From JAOTZA01 sp965224065 (GTDB taxonomy: Bacteria; Acidobacteriota; Thermoanaerobaculia; Multivoradales; JAHEKO01): a stretch of DNA of 64,000 bases. This document shows positions 23,179 to 32,371 of the stretch, one piece after another. Position 1 is the first letter of the stretch; the number at the start of each line of letters is the position of its first letter. The notes beneath the pieces are model-generated. The model made no database searches and was not told the origin of the DNA. It was given only the letters and a program-made list of their open reading frames with translations. The translations under genes were made by a program, and so were the position numbers. The stretch is taken from assembly GCA_965224065.1 (NCBI GenBank), contig CBDCYF010000005.1:3922946-3986945 (forward strand), in the 5' to 3' direction.

Positions 23179-24315
23179 TCACCGGAGTGCGAGAAAAATC
23201 TGTTCCATCTGCCGGGCCGCCTGGTCCCACCGGAACCGGCGGACGTGTCGGAGCCCGCGCTCGGAGATCTCGCGGGCGAGGCTGTCTTCGTTGAGGACGA
23301 GCCGGATCGAGTGAGCCAGCTCGCCGGCGTCTTCTACTTCCACCAACAGGCCGCCGTCCCCGACCACCTCGGGGAGACTCGAGCGGTTTCCGGCGATCGT
23401 CGGGATACCGCACGCCATGGCCTCGGCCGCCGGCAGACCAAAGCCCTCATAGAGCGACGGCAGGACAAACACCCGCGCCGCCTGGAACAATCGCACCAAC
23501 CGGTCGCGAGGCACCGGTCCCAGGCGCCGCAGACCGAGTGCCGAAAGCCTCCGTATCCGCCGCAACAGGCCGCTACTGCGCCAACCGTCGGGTCCCGCGA
23601 GAACCAGCGGTGGCGTCCCGGGATCGTCTTGCCGCAGCGCCTCCCAGGCGTCCAGGAGAACCGTCAGGTTTTTGCGCGGCTCGAGCGTGCCGGCGAAAAA
23701 GACAAAACCCTCGGGGCAGTCGAGCTCACGGCGAATGGCCTCGATCTCTTCCCGTTCCCCGGGAACAAACTCCGCATCGACTCCGGGGTAGACGACCTCC
23801 AGCTTGGCGGCACACTCCGGGAAGTGCCGCCGAAGATCGTCGGCGGTCGCGCGCGAGTCCGCCGTGACGCGCCGCGCCCGTGCGAGAGTGGATTCGAGAA
23901 ACGGCAGGATGCTCAACCGAACCTTCAACCGATGGGTCTCGGGCATCAACACCGGCGTCAGGTCGTGGATCGTGACCACGCCGGGCACCCGGAGCCGGGG
24001 TGGGAGGATAAAAAGCGGCGACCAGAAGACATCCAACTCGCGTTGACGAATTCGCGCCGGCGCGCGGAGCTGCTGCCACAGCAGTCCCAACGGGGCCGCC
24101 GAGATATCGACCTCGACCCCCAGGCGCTGCAGCTCGTCCGCGGCGGCCGGGGAGAGCGGGTTGTGGGCCATCCCCAGGCAGCGGACCCGGCGGCGTCTCG
24201 CGAGCTGGCGTAGAACGGCGAGCGAAAAATGACCGATACCGCTCGTGACACCGACCAGCGATCGCAGGTCCACGCCGACCAGCGGCCCGGGTCGATCGCT
24301 CGTTTCGACAGTCAC
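23179..24315 (-). CDS. GT4-family glycosyltransferase
   Basis: 378 residues from GTG 24315, overlapping the previous gene's stop by 4 bp (GTGA). GVDLRSLVGVTSGIGHFSLA, VVTIHDLTPVLMPETHRL, FVFFAGTLEPRKNLTVLLDA and YEGFGLPAAEAMACGIPTI give the complete GT4 pattern. Third in the series of four related glycosyltransferases (counting back from the priming enzyme), probably arisen by duplication. Confidence 0.92.
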   Translation of the reverse strand: MTVETSDRPGPLVGVDLRSLVGVTSGIGHFSLAVLRQLARRRRVRCLGMAHNPLSPAAADELQRLGVEVDISAAPLGLLWQQLRAPARIRQRELDVFWSPLFILPPRLRVPGVVTIHDLTPVLMPETHRLKVRLSILPFLESTLARARRVTADSRATADDLRRHFPECAAKLEVVYPGVDAEFVPGEREEIEAIRRELDCPEGFVFFAGTLEPRKNLTVLLDAWEALRQDDPGTPPLVLAGPDGWRSSGLLRRIRRLSALGLRRLGPVPRDRLVRLFQAARVFVLPSLYEGFGLPAAEAMACGIPTIAGNRSSLPEVVGDGGLLVEVEDAGELAHSIRLVLNEDSLAREISERGLRHVRRFRWDQAARQMEQIFLALR

Positions 24316-25799
24316 AGGTCCCCCCGTCTTGCCTCGATCCCGGCCGCCTGCCGCCAGACCGCTTCGGTCTCGTCGGCGGCCCGCGACCAGCTCAGCTCGG
24401 CGACGCGTCGGCGGCCGCGCTCGATCAGGTCCTGGCGGAGCGGCTCGTTGGTGAGCGTGGTCTCGATCGCGCGGGCCAAGGCGCGGGGATCGTCGTCGGG
24501 TGCAAACAGAGCAGCACCGCCGGTGACTTCACGTAACACCGGGATGTCGCTCGCCACCAACGGCACGCCGGACCACAGCGCCTCGACCGCCGGCAGCCCG
24601 AACCCTTCGTAGTGCGACGGGAAGACCACCACCCGCGCGCAACGAAACAGCGCGGCGAGCTGTGGATCGTCGACATAGCCCAGATGGTGCGCCCATCCGG
24701 CTTCGACCGCGTCCTCGACCTGTCGCTGGAGCACGTCGGTCTTCCAGCCATAGCGGCCGCAGAGTACGAGATCGGGCGCGTAGGAGAGCTGTCCGTGCAA
24801 CAGCTTCCAGGCCTCCAAGAGCGCGCCGACGTTTTTGCGCGGCTCGATGGTCCCGACGTGGAGCCCGTAGTCGGCTGGCGTCCCGGCCGGCACCCTCCCC
24901 GGCTCGACGGTCGAGAGCTGGCCCGGTCCGTGGTGAATGACGGTGACCCGAGCCGGGTCGACATAGCCGTAGTCGGCCAGCTCGTCCCGAACTGCGGCGC
25001 TGACGCTGATCACCCGGCTCGATTCGCGCACCGCGTGCTCGAACTTGTCGGCCAACTCCTCGAGAGTCTCCTGCCGCAACGCCCACGGGAAGCGCCGGAA
25101 GCCGAGATCGTGGACGGTCGAGACCCGCGCCGCCGAGGCCAGCCGAAACCGGCGGGGCAGGAAGTAGTTGGGCGCGAACAGCACCTTGTTGCCGTCGGCT
25201 GCGATCAGCAAGGGCTCGAGGCGGCGAAGACACCGGATCACCCAGCCGGCCGGCACCAGGAACGACTCGGGCACCTTGTAAGAGACGACCTCGATCGCCG
25301 GCCCGCTGGGCAGCTCGACCGCCGGTCCGGGGAGGTCCGGGCTGTCGACAACGGTGGGGCCGTAGAGCCTCACCCGTACCTGCTCGTGGTCGGCGAGGTG
25401 CTCGAGCAACCGGTAGAGATACCAGCCGATTCCGGTGAGCGGCTCCCAGAAGGCCGAAACCTCGACCGCCACCGTCAGACACGGCTCCCGACGGCGGGCC
25501 AGGATGCTCCGGACGGTCGACGTGACCCAACCCAAGGATTCGAGCAGCCGCCTGGGGCGGAACCGCCCGAAGAGTCCGCGCAAACGGGCTTCCGTTTTGG
25601 CCAGCAGCCAATTCCAGCCGCGCCGGGCACGGGGAAAACGGCGGGCGAGCGCCCGCCGCAGGCGCACGGGAAGTGGATACTCCTCGGGCTGGGATCGTCT
25701 GGGCGGCGACACTCTGCTGAGATTCCGAATCCGGTTGGGTAAATACCGATAAAAGCGGCGTTCCCGGACCTTGCGATGGTATCTCAGGAACGGCGCCAC
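24312..25799 (-). CDS. GT4-family glycosyltransferase with basic N-terminal extension
   Basis: 495 residues from GTG 25799, which has GGAG seven bases upstream. The frame continues further back, but that part lacks a plausible start context. Residues 1-110 are very rich in arginine (RERRFYRYLPNRIRN) and unlike other GT4 proteins. The usual fold begins with VAVEVSAFWEPLTGIGWYLY, followed by VSTVHDLGFRRFPW, HVGTIEPRKNVGALLEAW and YEGFGLPAVEALWSGVPLV. The extension may bring the enzyme to the membrane or to a partner. First gene of the exopolysaccharide operon, divergent from the DUF177 gene. Confidence 0.9.
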   Translation of the reverse strand: MAPFLRYHRKVRERRFYRYLPNRIRNLSRVSPPRRSQPEEYPLPVRLRRALARRFPRARRGWNWLLAKTEARLRGLFGRFRPRRLLESLGWVTSTVRSILARRREPCLTVAVEVSAFWEPLTGIGWYLYRLLEHLADHEQVRVRLYGPTVVDSPDLPGPAVELPSGPAIEVVSYKVPESFLVPAGWVIRCLRRLEPLLIAADGNKVLFAPNYFLPRRFRLASAARVSTVHDLGFRRFPWALRQETLEELADKFEHAVRESSRVISVSAAVRDELADYGYVDPARVTVIHHGPGQLSTVEPGRVPAGTPADYGLHVGTIEPRKNVGALLEAWKLLHGQLSYAPDLVLCGRYGWKTDVLQRQVEDAVEAGWAHHLGYVDDPQLAALFRCARVVVFPSHYEGFGLPAVEALWSGVPLVASDIPVLREVTGGAALFAPDDDPRALARAIETTLTNEPLRQDLIERGRRRVAELSWSRAADETEAVWRQAAGIEARRGDL

Positions 25800-25877
25800 G
25801 TTGACACTCCCACCCCAAACCCATAGCCTTGCTTTGCAGCCCGAGGGCGCGTGGGGCCAACGTAGGGGATTGCCGCA

Positions 25878-26408
25878 ATGGAGATCCGCCTCGACAAGAT
25901 CGGAGACGATCCGTATCCGTGGCGGGAGTCGCGAACGATCCCGGCCGAATCCCTGCAACGCGAACAGCTCGTTGGTCTGAGCGACCTCTCCTGGGGCGGC
26001 ACGGTCACTCCGATTTCCACCGGCTTTCTCTTCTCGGCCCGACTCGAATACCGACAGGAACTCTTATGCCCCCGTTGTCTCAAATCGAGCTGGATGCCGG
26101 TGTCCGCGGGCGTGGAGCTGATGCTCCTTACCGCGGCCGAGGAGCCGATGACAGGCGAGGTCGAGCTCGAGGAGGAGGATCTCAGCGTGGTCTATGTCGA
26201 CGGCGAGGTCTTCGAGACCGAGCCGGTCTTGATGGAGCAGCTCCAGCTCAATCTCCCGATGCGGCATCTGTGCCGGCCCGACTGTGCTGGGCTGTGCCCG
26301 TCGTGCGGCGCCGACCGCAACGAGAAGGCCTGCGGCTGCCAAACCGAGAGTCACGATCCGAGGTGGGAGGCGCTCGCCGAGTTGCGCGACAAGCTGCTTG
26401 CCGAATAA
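25878..26408 (+). CDS. yceD: DUF177 (YceD-like) protein
   Basis: 176 residues. DUF177 features: SDLSWGGTVTP early on, a CPRCLKSSW zinc-knuckle-like pair near residue 72, and the C-terminal RHLCRPDCAGLCPSCGADRN. It nearly always sits just before rpmF, as here, 27 bp ahead. YceD/DUF177 proteins are linked to 23S rRNA accumulation in plants and bacteria. First gene of the rpmF-plsX-fab block. Confidence 0.92.
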   Translation: MEIRLDKIGDDPYPWRESRTIPAESLQREQLVGLSDLSWGGTVTPISTGFLFSARLEYRQELLCPRCLKSSWMPVSAGVELMLLTAAEEPMTGEVELEEEDLSVVYVDGEVFETEPVLMEQLQLNLPMRHLCRPDCAGLCPSCGADRNEKACGCQTESHDPRWEALAELRDKLLAE

Positions 26409-26435
26409 CGACAGTACGAAGACGAGGTTGAAGAT

Positions 26436-26621
26436 ATGCCCAATCCAAAACGACGACATTCGAAAGCGCGCCGCGACCGGCGCCGGGCGCACGACGCGCT
26501 CCCGGCGCCACCCAGCGCTACCTGCGAGAACTGCGGCGAGGTCAAGCTGCCACACCGTGCCTGCCCCCACTGCGGCCACTACCGTGGCCGCGAAGTGATC
26601 GAGGGCAAGGAGACGCTCTAG
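26436..26621 (+). CDS. rpmF: Large ribosomal subunit protein bL32
   Basis: 61 residues. MPNPKRRHSKARRDRRRAHD is the hallmark N-terminus. CENCGEVKLPHRACPHCGHY keeps the four zinc-binding cysteines (a C+ form). Placement between the DUF177 gene and plsX is conserved across bacteria. Confidence 0.97.
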   Translation: MPNPKRRHSKARRDRRRAHDALPAPPSATCENCGEVKLPHRACPHCGHYRGREVIEGKETL

Positions 26622-26672
26622 CGCGAAGCCGCCGCGACCGCGGCGAGTTTTCGTGTTGTGGATGCCCGGGGT

Positions 26673-27716
26673 ATGCGCATCGCCGTCGACGCCATGGGAG
26701 GCGACCAGGGACCGGCGGCGGTGGTGGGCGGTGTGCTCGAGGCGGTCCGTGGTGGCGCCGACGTCGTGTTGGTCGGCAATGAGTCGGCGATCCGCTCATC
26801 GCTCGAGCGCCACGGCGCTCACCGGCGGCGCGAGACGGCGGACATCGAGGTCCTCGACGCCCCGGAGGTCGTCGAGATGGACGAGCCGGCGATCACCCCG
26901 ATTCGAGTCAAGCGGCGCTCGTCGGTGCGGCTGGCCGCCGAGCTGGTCCGTGAAGGCAAGGCCCAGGCGGCGCTGAGCTTTGGCAACACCGGCGCCACCC
27001 TCGCGTGCGGCAAGCTGGTGATCGGGGCGCTCCCGGGGGTCGACCGGCCGGCGCTGGCGGCGGTCTTCCCCAATCGCGGGGGCCGCACCGTGCTGCTGGA
27101 CGTGGGCGCCAACGTCGATTCCCGGCCGGGGCACCTGCGTCAGTTTGCAGTGATGGGTCACTTCTACGCCCAAGAGGTCCTCGGCACCGATTCGCCGCGG
27201 GTGGGCCTCCTGTCGATCGGTGAGGAGAACGAGAAGGGCTCCGGCACGACCCGCAAGGTCTTCGAGCTGATGAAGACCATGGGCCTCAACTTTGTCGGCA
27301 ACGTGGAAGGGGGAGACATCTTCTCGGGCACGGCGGATGTCATCGTCTGCGACGGGTTTGTCGGCAACGTCGTCCTCAAGAGCTCGGAATCGGCCGCCGA
27401 TCTCTTTGGCGACCTGTTGCGCCAGGAGCTCGATGCGAGCGTTCGCACCCGTCTGGGCGCGGCCCTGGCCCGGCCGGCCCTGGAGCGGCTCAGGACTTCC
27501 GTCGACTACCGCGAGACCGGCGCGGTGCCTCTCCTGGGCCTCCGCGGCGGTTGTTTTGTCGGCCATGGGAACTCCGGCCCCAAGGCGGTTAGAAACGCCA
27601 TCCGCGAGGCGGTCGACTTTTGCGCCGCCGGCCTGCACAATAAGATCCGTATCAAAATGGAAGAGTTGCATTCGGAGGAGAACCGGATCCTGAGTCCGGA
27701 GGAGGTCGCGTCATGA
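26673..27716 (+). CDS. plsX: Phosphate acyltransferase PlsX
   Basis: 347 residues from ATG 26673; an in-frame GTG lies five codons earlier. RIAVDAMGGDQGPAAVVGG, SFGNTGATLACG, LLDVGANVDSRPGHLRQFA and CDGFVGNVVLKSSE are diagnostic. It makes acyl-phosphate from acyl-ACP for phospholipid synthesis. Its stop overlaps the fabH start by 4 bp (ATGA). Confidence 0.96.
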   Translation: MRIAVDAMGGDQGPAAVVGGVLEAVRGGADVVLVGNESAIRSSLERHGAHRRRETADIEVLDAPEVVEMDEPAITPIRVKRRSSVRLAAELVREGKAQAALSFGNTGATLACGKLVIGALPGVDRPALAAVFPNRGGRTVLLDVGANVDSRPGHLRQFAVMGHFYAQEVLGTDSPRVGLLSIGEENEKGSGTTRKVFELMKTMGLNFVGNVEGGDIFSGTADVIVCDGFVGNVVLKSSESAADLFGDLLRQELDASVRTRLGAALARPALERLRTSVDYRETGAVPLLGLRGGCFVGHGNSGPKAVRNAIREAVDFCAAGLHNKIRIKMEELHSEENRILSPEEVAS

Positions 27717-28720
27717 AAGCGCGCATCAGTGGTACCGGCGCTTCGGTACCGGAGAAGATCCTGACCAACGCGGATTTTGAGAAAATGGTCGATACCAGCA
27801 ACGAGTGGATCCTCGCTCGTACCGGGATCAAGGAGCGCCACGTCGCGGCTGAGGACGAGGCCCTGTCGGATTTCGCCATTCCGGCGGCCGCGGCCGCTCT
27901 GGAGATGGCCGGTGTTCCGGGCGAGGAGGTCGATCTGGTCATCGTGGCGACCGTGACCCCGGACCGCAGCTTCCCGGCGACCTCGAATGCCGTCCAGGAC
28001 GCCATCGGCGCCAGGGGAGCGGCGGCGTTTGACCTGTCGGCGGCATGTACCGGCTTTATCTATGGGCTGGGCGTCGCGCAGCACATGATCGAGGGCGGCG
28101 CCGCGCGCCACGCTGTAGTGATCGGCGCCGAGGTGCTGTCCAAAATCGTCGATTACACCGACCGCTCGACCGCGGTGCTCTTTGGTGACGGCGCCGGCGC
28201 GGTGGTGCTGAGCGCAACCGACGACGACCGGGCCGGCTCGCTCCTGGGTGTCAAGATGCACAGCGACGGCTCGCTGGGCGACCTCATCGAGCGGCCCGGC
28301 GGCGGCAGCCGGTACCCGATCAACGAGACCGTTGGCGGAGTGGATCCCAAGGCCACCGAGAACGGTCATCTCGGCTACATCAGGATGCGGGGCAACGAGA
28401 CCTTCAAGGTGGCCGTGCGAACCCTTGCCCAGGTCTCGCGCGAGGTCCTCGAACAATGCGAGGTGGCGGCGGATGATGTCACCTGGTTTATCCCGCACCA
28501 GGCCAACCAGCGCATCATCGACGCGGTCGGTCAGCGGTTGAACATCCCCGACGGCCGCACCTATGTCAACGTCGAGCGCTATGGCAACACCTCGGCGGCC
28601 TCGATTCCGATTGCCCTGGACGAGCTCAACCGCGACGGCAAGATCTCGCCCGGTGACATCCTGCTGTTCTCGGCCTTTGGCTCGGGGCTGACCTGGGGCG
28701 CGGGCCTTGCGCGTTGGTAG
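27713..28720 (+). CDS. fabH: Beta-ketoacyl-ACP synthase III FabH
   Basis: 335 residues with the triad Cys 112 (SAACTGFIYG), His 262 (IPHQANQR) and Asn 292 (YGNTSAAS). STSNEW-type N-terminal motif VDTSNEWILARTGI is present. It condenses acetyl-CoA with malonyl-ACP to start fatty acid synthesis. Its product would be extended by FabF with FabD, FabG and AcpP, all downstream. Confidence 0.97.
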   Translation: MKARISGTGASVPEKILTNADFEKMVDTSNEWILARTGIKERHVAAEDEALSDFAIPAAAAALEMAGVPGEEVDLVIVATVTPDRSFPATSNAVQDAIGARGAAAFDLSAACTGFIYGLGVAQHMIEGGAARHAVVIGAEVLSKIVDYTDRSTAVLFGDGAGAVVLSATDDDRAGSLLGVKMHSDGSLGDLIERPGGGSRYPINETVGGVDPKATENGHLGYIRMRGNETFKVAVRTLAQVSREVLEQCEVAADDVTWFIPHQANQRIIDAVGQRLNIPDGRTYVNVERYGNTSAASIPIALDELNRDGKISPGDILLFSAFGSGLTWGAGLARW

Positions 28721-28739
28721 CCACGCTGGTGGCCGGTCC

Positions 28740-29687
28740 ATGAAGCACGCTTTCGTCTTTCCGGGCCAGGGCTCGCAGAAGGTCGGGATGGGCCGCGGAT
28801 GGGCGGAGGAATCTGTGGAGGCCCGAGCGGTCTTTGACGAGGCCGACCAGGTCTTTGCCGAGATAACCGGGGGGCCGCTGTCGGCGCTTTGCTGGGAAGG
28901 GCCCGAGGACCGCCTCCAGCTCACCGCCAACACCCAGCCGGCGCTGGTGGCGACATCCATCGCCATCCACCGGGCGCTCGCCGACCGGGTACCTCCGCCC
29001 GCGATGGTCGCCGGTCACAGCCTGGGGGAGTACTCGGCGCTGGTCGCCGCCCGCACGCTGTCGCTCGCCGATGCGCTGCGTCTGGTTCGCCGGCGGGGTG
29101 AGTTCATGCAGGACGCCGTTCCGGTGGGAGAGGGGGCGATGGCCGCGATACTGGGGCTCTACGCCGATGCGGTCGGCGAGATTGCCGCCGAGGCCAGCGG
29201 CTCCGACGGGATCTGCGCCGTGGCGAACCTCAACGCGCCCGTCCAGACGGTGGTCGCGGGTGCACGGCGGGCGGTCGAGAGGGCCGCCGAGCTCGCCAAG
29301 GACCGAGGCGCCAAGCGCGCCGTGCTGCTGCCGGTCTCGGCGCCCTTTCACTCACCCCTCATGAGGCCGGCGCGCGACAACCTCGAGCCGCTGCTGCGCG
29401 AGACCGAGTTCGCCGACCCGCAAGTCCCGGTGGTCTCGAACGTCGACGCCGAGCCGCTTCGGGAGGGCTCCGACGCCCGCGAAGCACTGATCCGGCAAGT
29501 GGATTCGCCGGTTCGTTGGGTGGAGTCGATCCGCCGGTTGGCCGACGAGGGGGTCTCGGTGTTTGTCGAGATCGGGCCGGGAGCGGTTCTGGCCGGCTTG
29601 ATCCGTCGTATTGTCCCCGAGGCCACGACGATCGGCCTGGCCGAGCCGGGCGGGATGGAGAAGCTCCGGGAGGTGCTCGCGGTATGA
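28740..29687 (+). CDS. fabD: Malonyl-CoA:ACP transacylase FabD
   Basis: 315 residues from ATG 28740. FVFPGQGSQKVGMG opens the protein. GHSLGEYSAL carries nucleophile Ser 94, and LLPVSAPFHSPLM carries the partner histidine. It loads malonyl groups onto AcpP. Its stop overlaps fabG by 4 bp. Confidence 0.97.
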   Translation: MKHAFVFPGQGSQKVGMGRGWAEESVEARAVFDEADQVFAEITGGPLSALCWEGPEDRLQLTANTQPALVATSIAIHRALADRVPPPAMVAGHSLGEYSALVAARTLSLADALRLVRRRGEFMQDAVPVGEGAMAAILGLYADAVGEIAAEASGSDGICAVANLNAPVQTVVAGARRAVERAAELAKDRGAKRAVLLPVSAPFHSPLMRPARDNLEPLLRETEFADPQVPVVSNVDAEPLREGSDAREALIRQVDSPVRWVESIRRLADEGVSVFVEIGPGAVLAGLIRRIVPEATTIGLAEPGGMEKLREVLAV

Positions 29688-30433
29688 GTGTTTTCGATTT
29701 TTCGGGAAAAACCGCGCTGGTGACCGGGGCCTCGCAGGGTATCGGGCACGCCGCCGCCAAGAGCCTGGCGGCGCGGGGCGCCCGGGTCGTGCTCGCCGCC
29801 CGCTCCGAGGACAAGCTGCGGGCGCTGGCGGTAGAGGTTGCAGAGGCGGGCGGCGAGGCCCTGGCGTTTCCGCTCGATCTCTCGAGCCCCGAGTCGGTGG
29901 CCGACCGGTTGAAGGAGCTACCGGGGGAGTTCTCCGGTATCGACATCCTGGTCAACAACGCCGGGATCACCTCCGACAACTTGCTGCTGCGGATGAACCT
30001 CGAGGAGTGGGATCGGGTGCTGCGCACCAATCTGACCGGCACCTACGCCATCACCAAGGCGCTCACCCGCGGGATGATGAAAAAGCGTTGGGGCAGGATC
30101 ATCTCGATCTCGTCCGTCGTCGCGCTGATGGGGAACGCAGGCCAGGCCAACTACGCCGCCGCCAAGGCCGGGCTCATCGGCTTCTCCAAGTCGCTGGCCC
30201 GCGAGCTGGCCGGCCGTGGCATCACCGTCAACGTCGTAGCGCCCGGGTACATTGCGACGGCCATGACCGACGATCTCCCCGAAGAGACAAAAAAGGGGCT
30301 CAGCTCCTCGATCCCGCTCAAACGCCTCGGAACCGCCGAGGACGTCGCCGCGGCGGTCGTCTATCTGGCCAGCGAAGAGGCCGGTTACGTTACCGGCCAT
30401 ACCCTGAACGTCTCCGGCGGCCTCTACATCTAG
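29684..30433 (+). CDS. fabG: 3-oxoacyl-ACP reductase FabG
   Basis: 249 residues. Cofactor motif TGASQGIG at 14-21, NNAGITSDNLL near 88, and catalytic Ser 144, Tyr 157 and Lys 161 (YAAAK). VYLASEEAGYVTGHTLNVSGG closes the protein in the usual way. NADPH-dependent reduction of beta-ketoacyl-ACP. The gene is followed by 153 bp holding one REP hairpin before acpP. Confidence 0.97.
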   Translation: MSVFDFSGKTALVTGASQGIGHAAAKSLAARGARVVLAARSEDKLRALAVEVAEAGGEALAFPLDLSSPESVADRLKELPGEFSGIDILVNNAGITSDNLLLRMNLEEWDRVLRTNLTGTYAITKALTRGMMKKRWGRIISISSVVALMGNAGQANYAAAKAGLIGFSKSLARELAGRGITVNVVAPGYIATAMTDDLPEETKKGLSSSIPLKRLGTAEDVAAAVVYLASEEAGYVTGHTLNVSGGLYI

Positions 30434-30462
30434 CCCCGCCGGGTCCCCCTTTTTTCTGCAGA

Positions 30463-30489
30463 GTAGGGGCGGGTCTTGCACCCGCCCGC
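30463..30489. repeat. Solitary REP hairpin between fabG and acpP
   Basis: GTAGGGGCGGG followed by TCTTGCACCCGCCCGC matches the inverted REP of the RAYT family with a few substitutions that loosen the stem. It may add a weak hairpin at the fabG 3' end, uncoupling acpP levels. Confidence 0.75.
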
Positions 30490-30586
30490 GTTTGTTCTAA
30501 AACCCCGACTGTGCTAAAAATACCCTTCGGCACGGACTCCTTACCCCCGTGCACGGCACCACCGACAACTCGAGGAGGCTGGATCG

Positions 30587-30826
30587 ATGGCCGTAGATGA
30601 AAAAGTCAAGAGCATTATTGCGGAACAACTCGCGGTCGAGGCCGATCAGGTCACGGCCGGTGCGAGCTTTACCGACGACCTGGGCGCGGATTCGCTCGAC
30701 GTCGTCGAGCTGGTGATGGCTTTCGAGGAAGAGTTCGGGATCGAGATCCCCGACGAAGACGCCGAGAAGATCGGCAACGTCACCGACGCGATCACCTACA
30801 TCCAGAGCAAGAGCGACGACAGCTAG
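30587..30826 (+). CDS. acpP: Acyl carrier protein
   Basis: 79 residues, strongly acidic. Phosphopantetheine attachment Ser 36 lies in DLGADSLDVVELVMAFEEE. A clear AGGAGG-type ribosome binding site precedes the ATG (GAGGAGGCTGG region). Carrier of growing acyl chains for the neighbouring Fab enzymes and for PlsX. Confidence 0.98.
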   Translation: MAVDEKVKSIIAEQLAVEADQVTAGASFTDDLGADSLDVVELVMAFEEEFGIEIPDEDAEKIGNVTDAITYIQSKSDDS

Positions 30827-30848
30827 CGGTTAGCCGATCGAGGCATCG

Positions 30849-32093
30849 ATGACGCGTCGCCGGGTCGCCGTCACAGGCGTGGGTCTGGTGTCCCCACTCG
30901 CCGTGGGGACGGTCGAGAGCTGGTCTGCCCTTTTGGAGGGCAAGAGCGGCATTGGACCTATCCGTTCTATGGATGCCTCCGCCCTCGAAAGCCGCATCGC
31001 CGGAGAAGTCCCCGACTTCGATCCTGCGCGGTTTCTGCACAAAAAGGAAGTCCGGCGAACCGACCGCTTTATCCAGTTTGGTTTGGCGGCAGCCGACATG
31101 GCTATTGCCGACGCCGGGCTGCCGGTCGAGGCGATCGGACCCGAGCGGGTGGGGGTTATCGTGGGCTCGGGGATCGGCGGCCTGCTGACCATCGAGTCCA
31201 CCCACAGCACCCTTCTGGAACGCGGTCCCGGTCGCATCTCGCCGTTCTTCGTACCGATGCTGGCGGTCAACATGGCCGCCGGGCACATCTCGATCCGGTA
31301 CGGTCTCGCCGGACCCAACTCGGCGCCGGCCACCGCCTGCACCACCGGGCTCCACGCCATCGGCGATGCATTCCGTCAGATCCAGCACGGCTACGCCGAC
31401 GCCATGATCGCCGGCGGCACGGAAGCGGTGATCGCACCGTTGGCCGTCGGTGGTTTCTGCGCCATGAAAGCGCTTTCCACTCGCAACGACGAGCCCGAGA
31501 AGGCTTCTCGTCCCTGGGACCGCGACCGAGACGGCTTTGTGATCGGAGAGGGCGCCGGCATCCTCGTTCTGGAAGAGCTCGAGAGCGCCAAACGCCGCGG
31601 TGCCGAGATCTACGCCGAGATCGCCGGCTACGGGATGAGCGCCGACGCCCATCACATCTCGGCCCCCCATCCCGAGGGGGCAGGGGCCGAAAAGGTCATG
31701 CGGCATGCGCTTGCCGACGCCGGTCTCGAGCCCGAGGCCGTTGGTTACATCAACGCCCATGGGACCTCGACGCCGCTGGGAGATGTCAGCGAGGTCAAGG
31801 CGGTCAAGCGGGTCTTCGGCGACCACGCCCACAAGCTGGCGGTGTCCTCGACCAAATCGGCCACGGGTCATCTGTTGGGCGCGGCGGGAGGTCTCGAGTC
31901 GGGCTTCCTGGCCCTGGCGATCCGCGACCAGGTCCTTCCCGCGACCCTGAACCTCGACAACCCGTCCGACGACTGCGACCTCGACTTCGTGCCGCACGAG
32001 CCCCGCAAGACCGACCTCGACGTCGCCATCACCAACTCTTTCGGGTTCGGTGGCACCAACGGCGCGCTGGTCATGCGCCGGATTGGCGGCTAA
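30849..32093 (+). CDS. fabF: Beta-ketoacyl-ACP synthase II FabF
   Basis: 414 residues. Nucleophile Cys 164 in ATACTTGLHAIGDA; the two histidines are in NAHGTSTPLGD and KSATGHLLGAAG. NSFGFGGTNGALV is the C-terminal signature. Elongating condensing enzyme of type II fatty acid synthesis and the last gene of the fab block. Confidence 0.97.
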   Translation: MTRRRVAVTGVGLVSPLAVGTVESWSALLEGKSGIGPIRSMDASALESRIAGEVPDFDPARFLHKKEVRRTDRFIQFGLAAADMAIADAGLPVEAIGPERVGVIVGSGIGGLLTIESTHSTLLERGPGRISPFFVPMLAVNMAAGHISIRYGLAGPNSAPATACTTGLHAIGDAFRQIQHGYADAMIAGGTEAVIAPLAVGGFCAMKALSTRNDEPEKASRPWDRDRDGFVIGEGAGILVLEELESAKRRGAEIYAEIAGYGMSADAHHISAPHPEGAGAEKVMRHALADAGLEPEAVGYINAHGTSTPLGDVSEVKAVKRVFGDHAHKLAVSSTKSATGHLLGAAGGLESGFLALAIRDQVLPATLNLDNPSDDCDLDFVPHEPRKTDLDVAITNSFGFGGTNGALVMRRIGG

Positions 32094-32102
32094 CGACCTG
32101 GA

Positions 32103-32275
32103 CTGAAGCGCCCGGCGCCTCTGCCGGCCGTTGTGACCTGGCGTCTCGGGTCGTCACCCCCCCACATATAGGGGCGGGGCTTGCCCCCGCCCGGTCTTGG
32201 GTGAAGACCGAGGTCAGCGCCTCGGGGTCGCCCTTCGCTCCAGTCTCCTGAAGCGGCCGGCGACTCTGCCGGCCG
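32103..32275. repeat. Intergenic repeat cluster after fabF: a 28-bp direct repeat and one REP hairpin
   Basis: A 28-bp element (CTGAAGCG...CTGCCGGCCG) occurs at 32103-32130 and 32248-32275 with two differences. Between them, at 32168-32193, is a REP hairpin (ATAGGGGCGGGGCTTGCCCC and on) of the RAYT family in the inverted sense. Nothing coding is visible in 32094-32371. Confidence 0.75.
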
Positions 32276-32371
32276 ACGACCGTGCGCTCCGGGCGACCCA
32301 CTCGGCAGGACAGAGATGAACCGCCTGATTTTGTTATAAAAACGCGGACCCGATCTTTTGCTGTCGATACT

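Noticed and set aside
27506..28966. 486-codon minus-strand open frame
   Set aside because: Opposite plsX, fabH and fabD, all of which have intact active sites.
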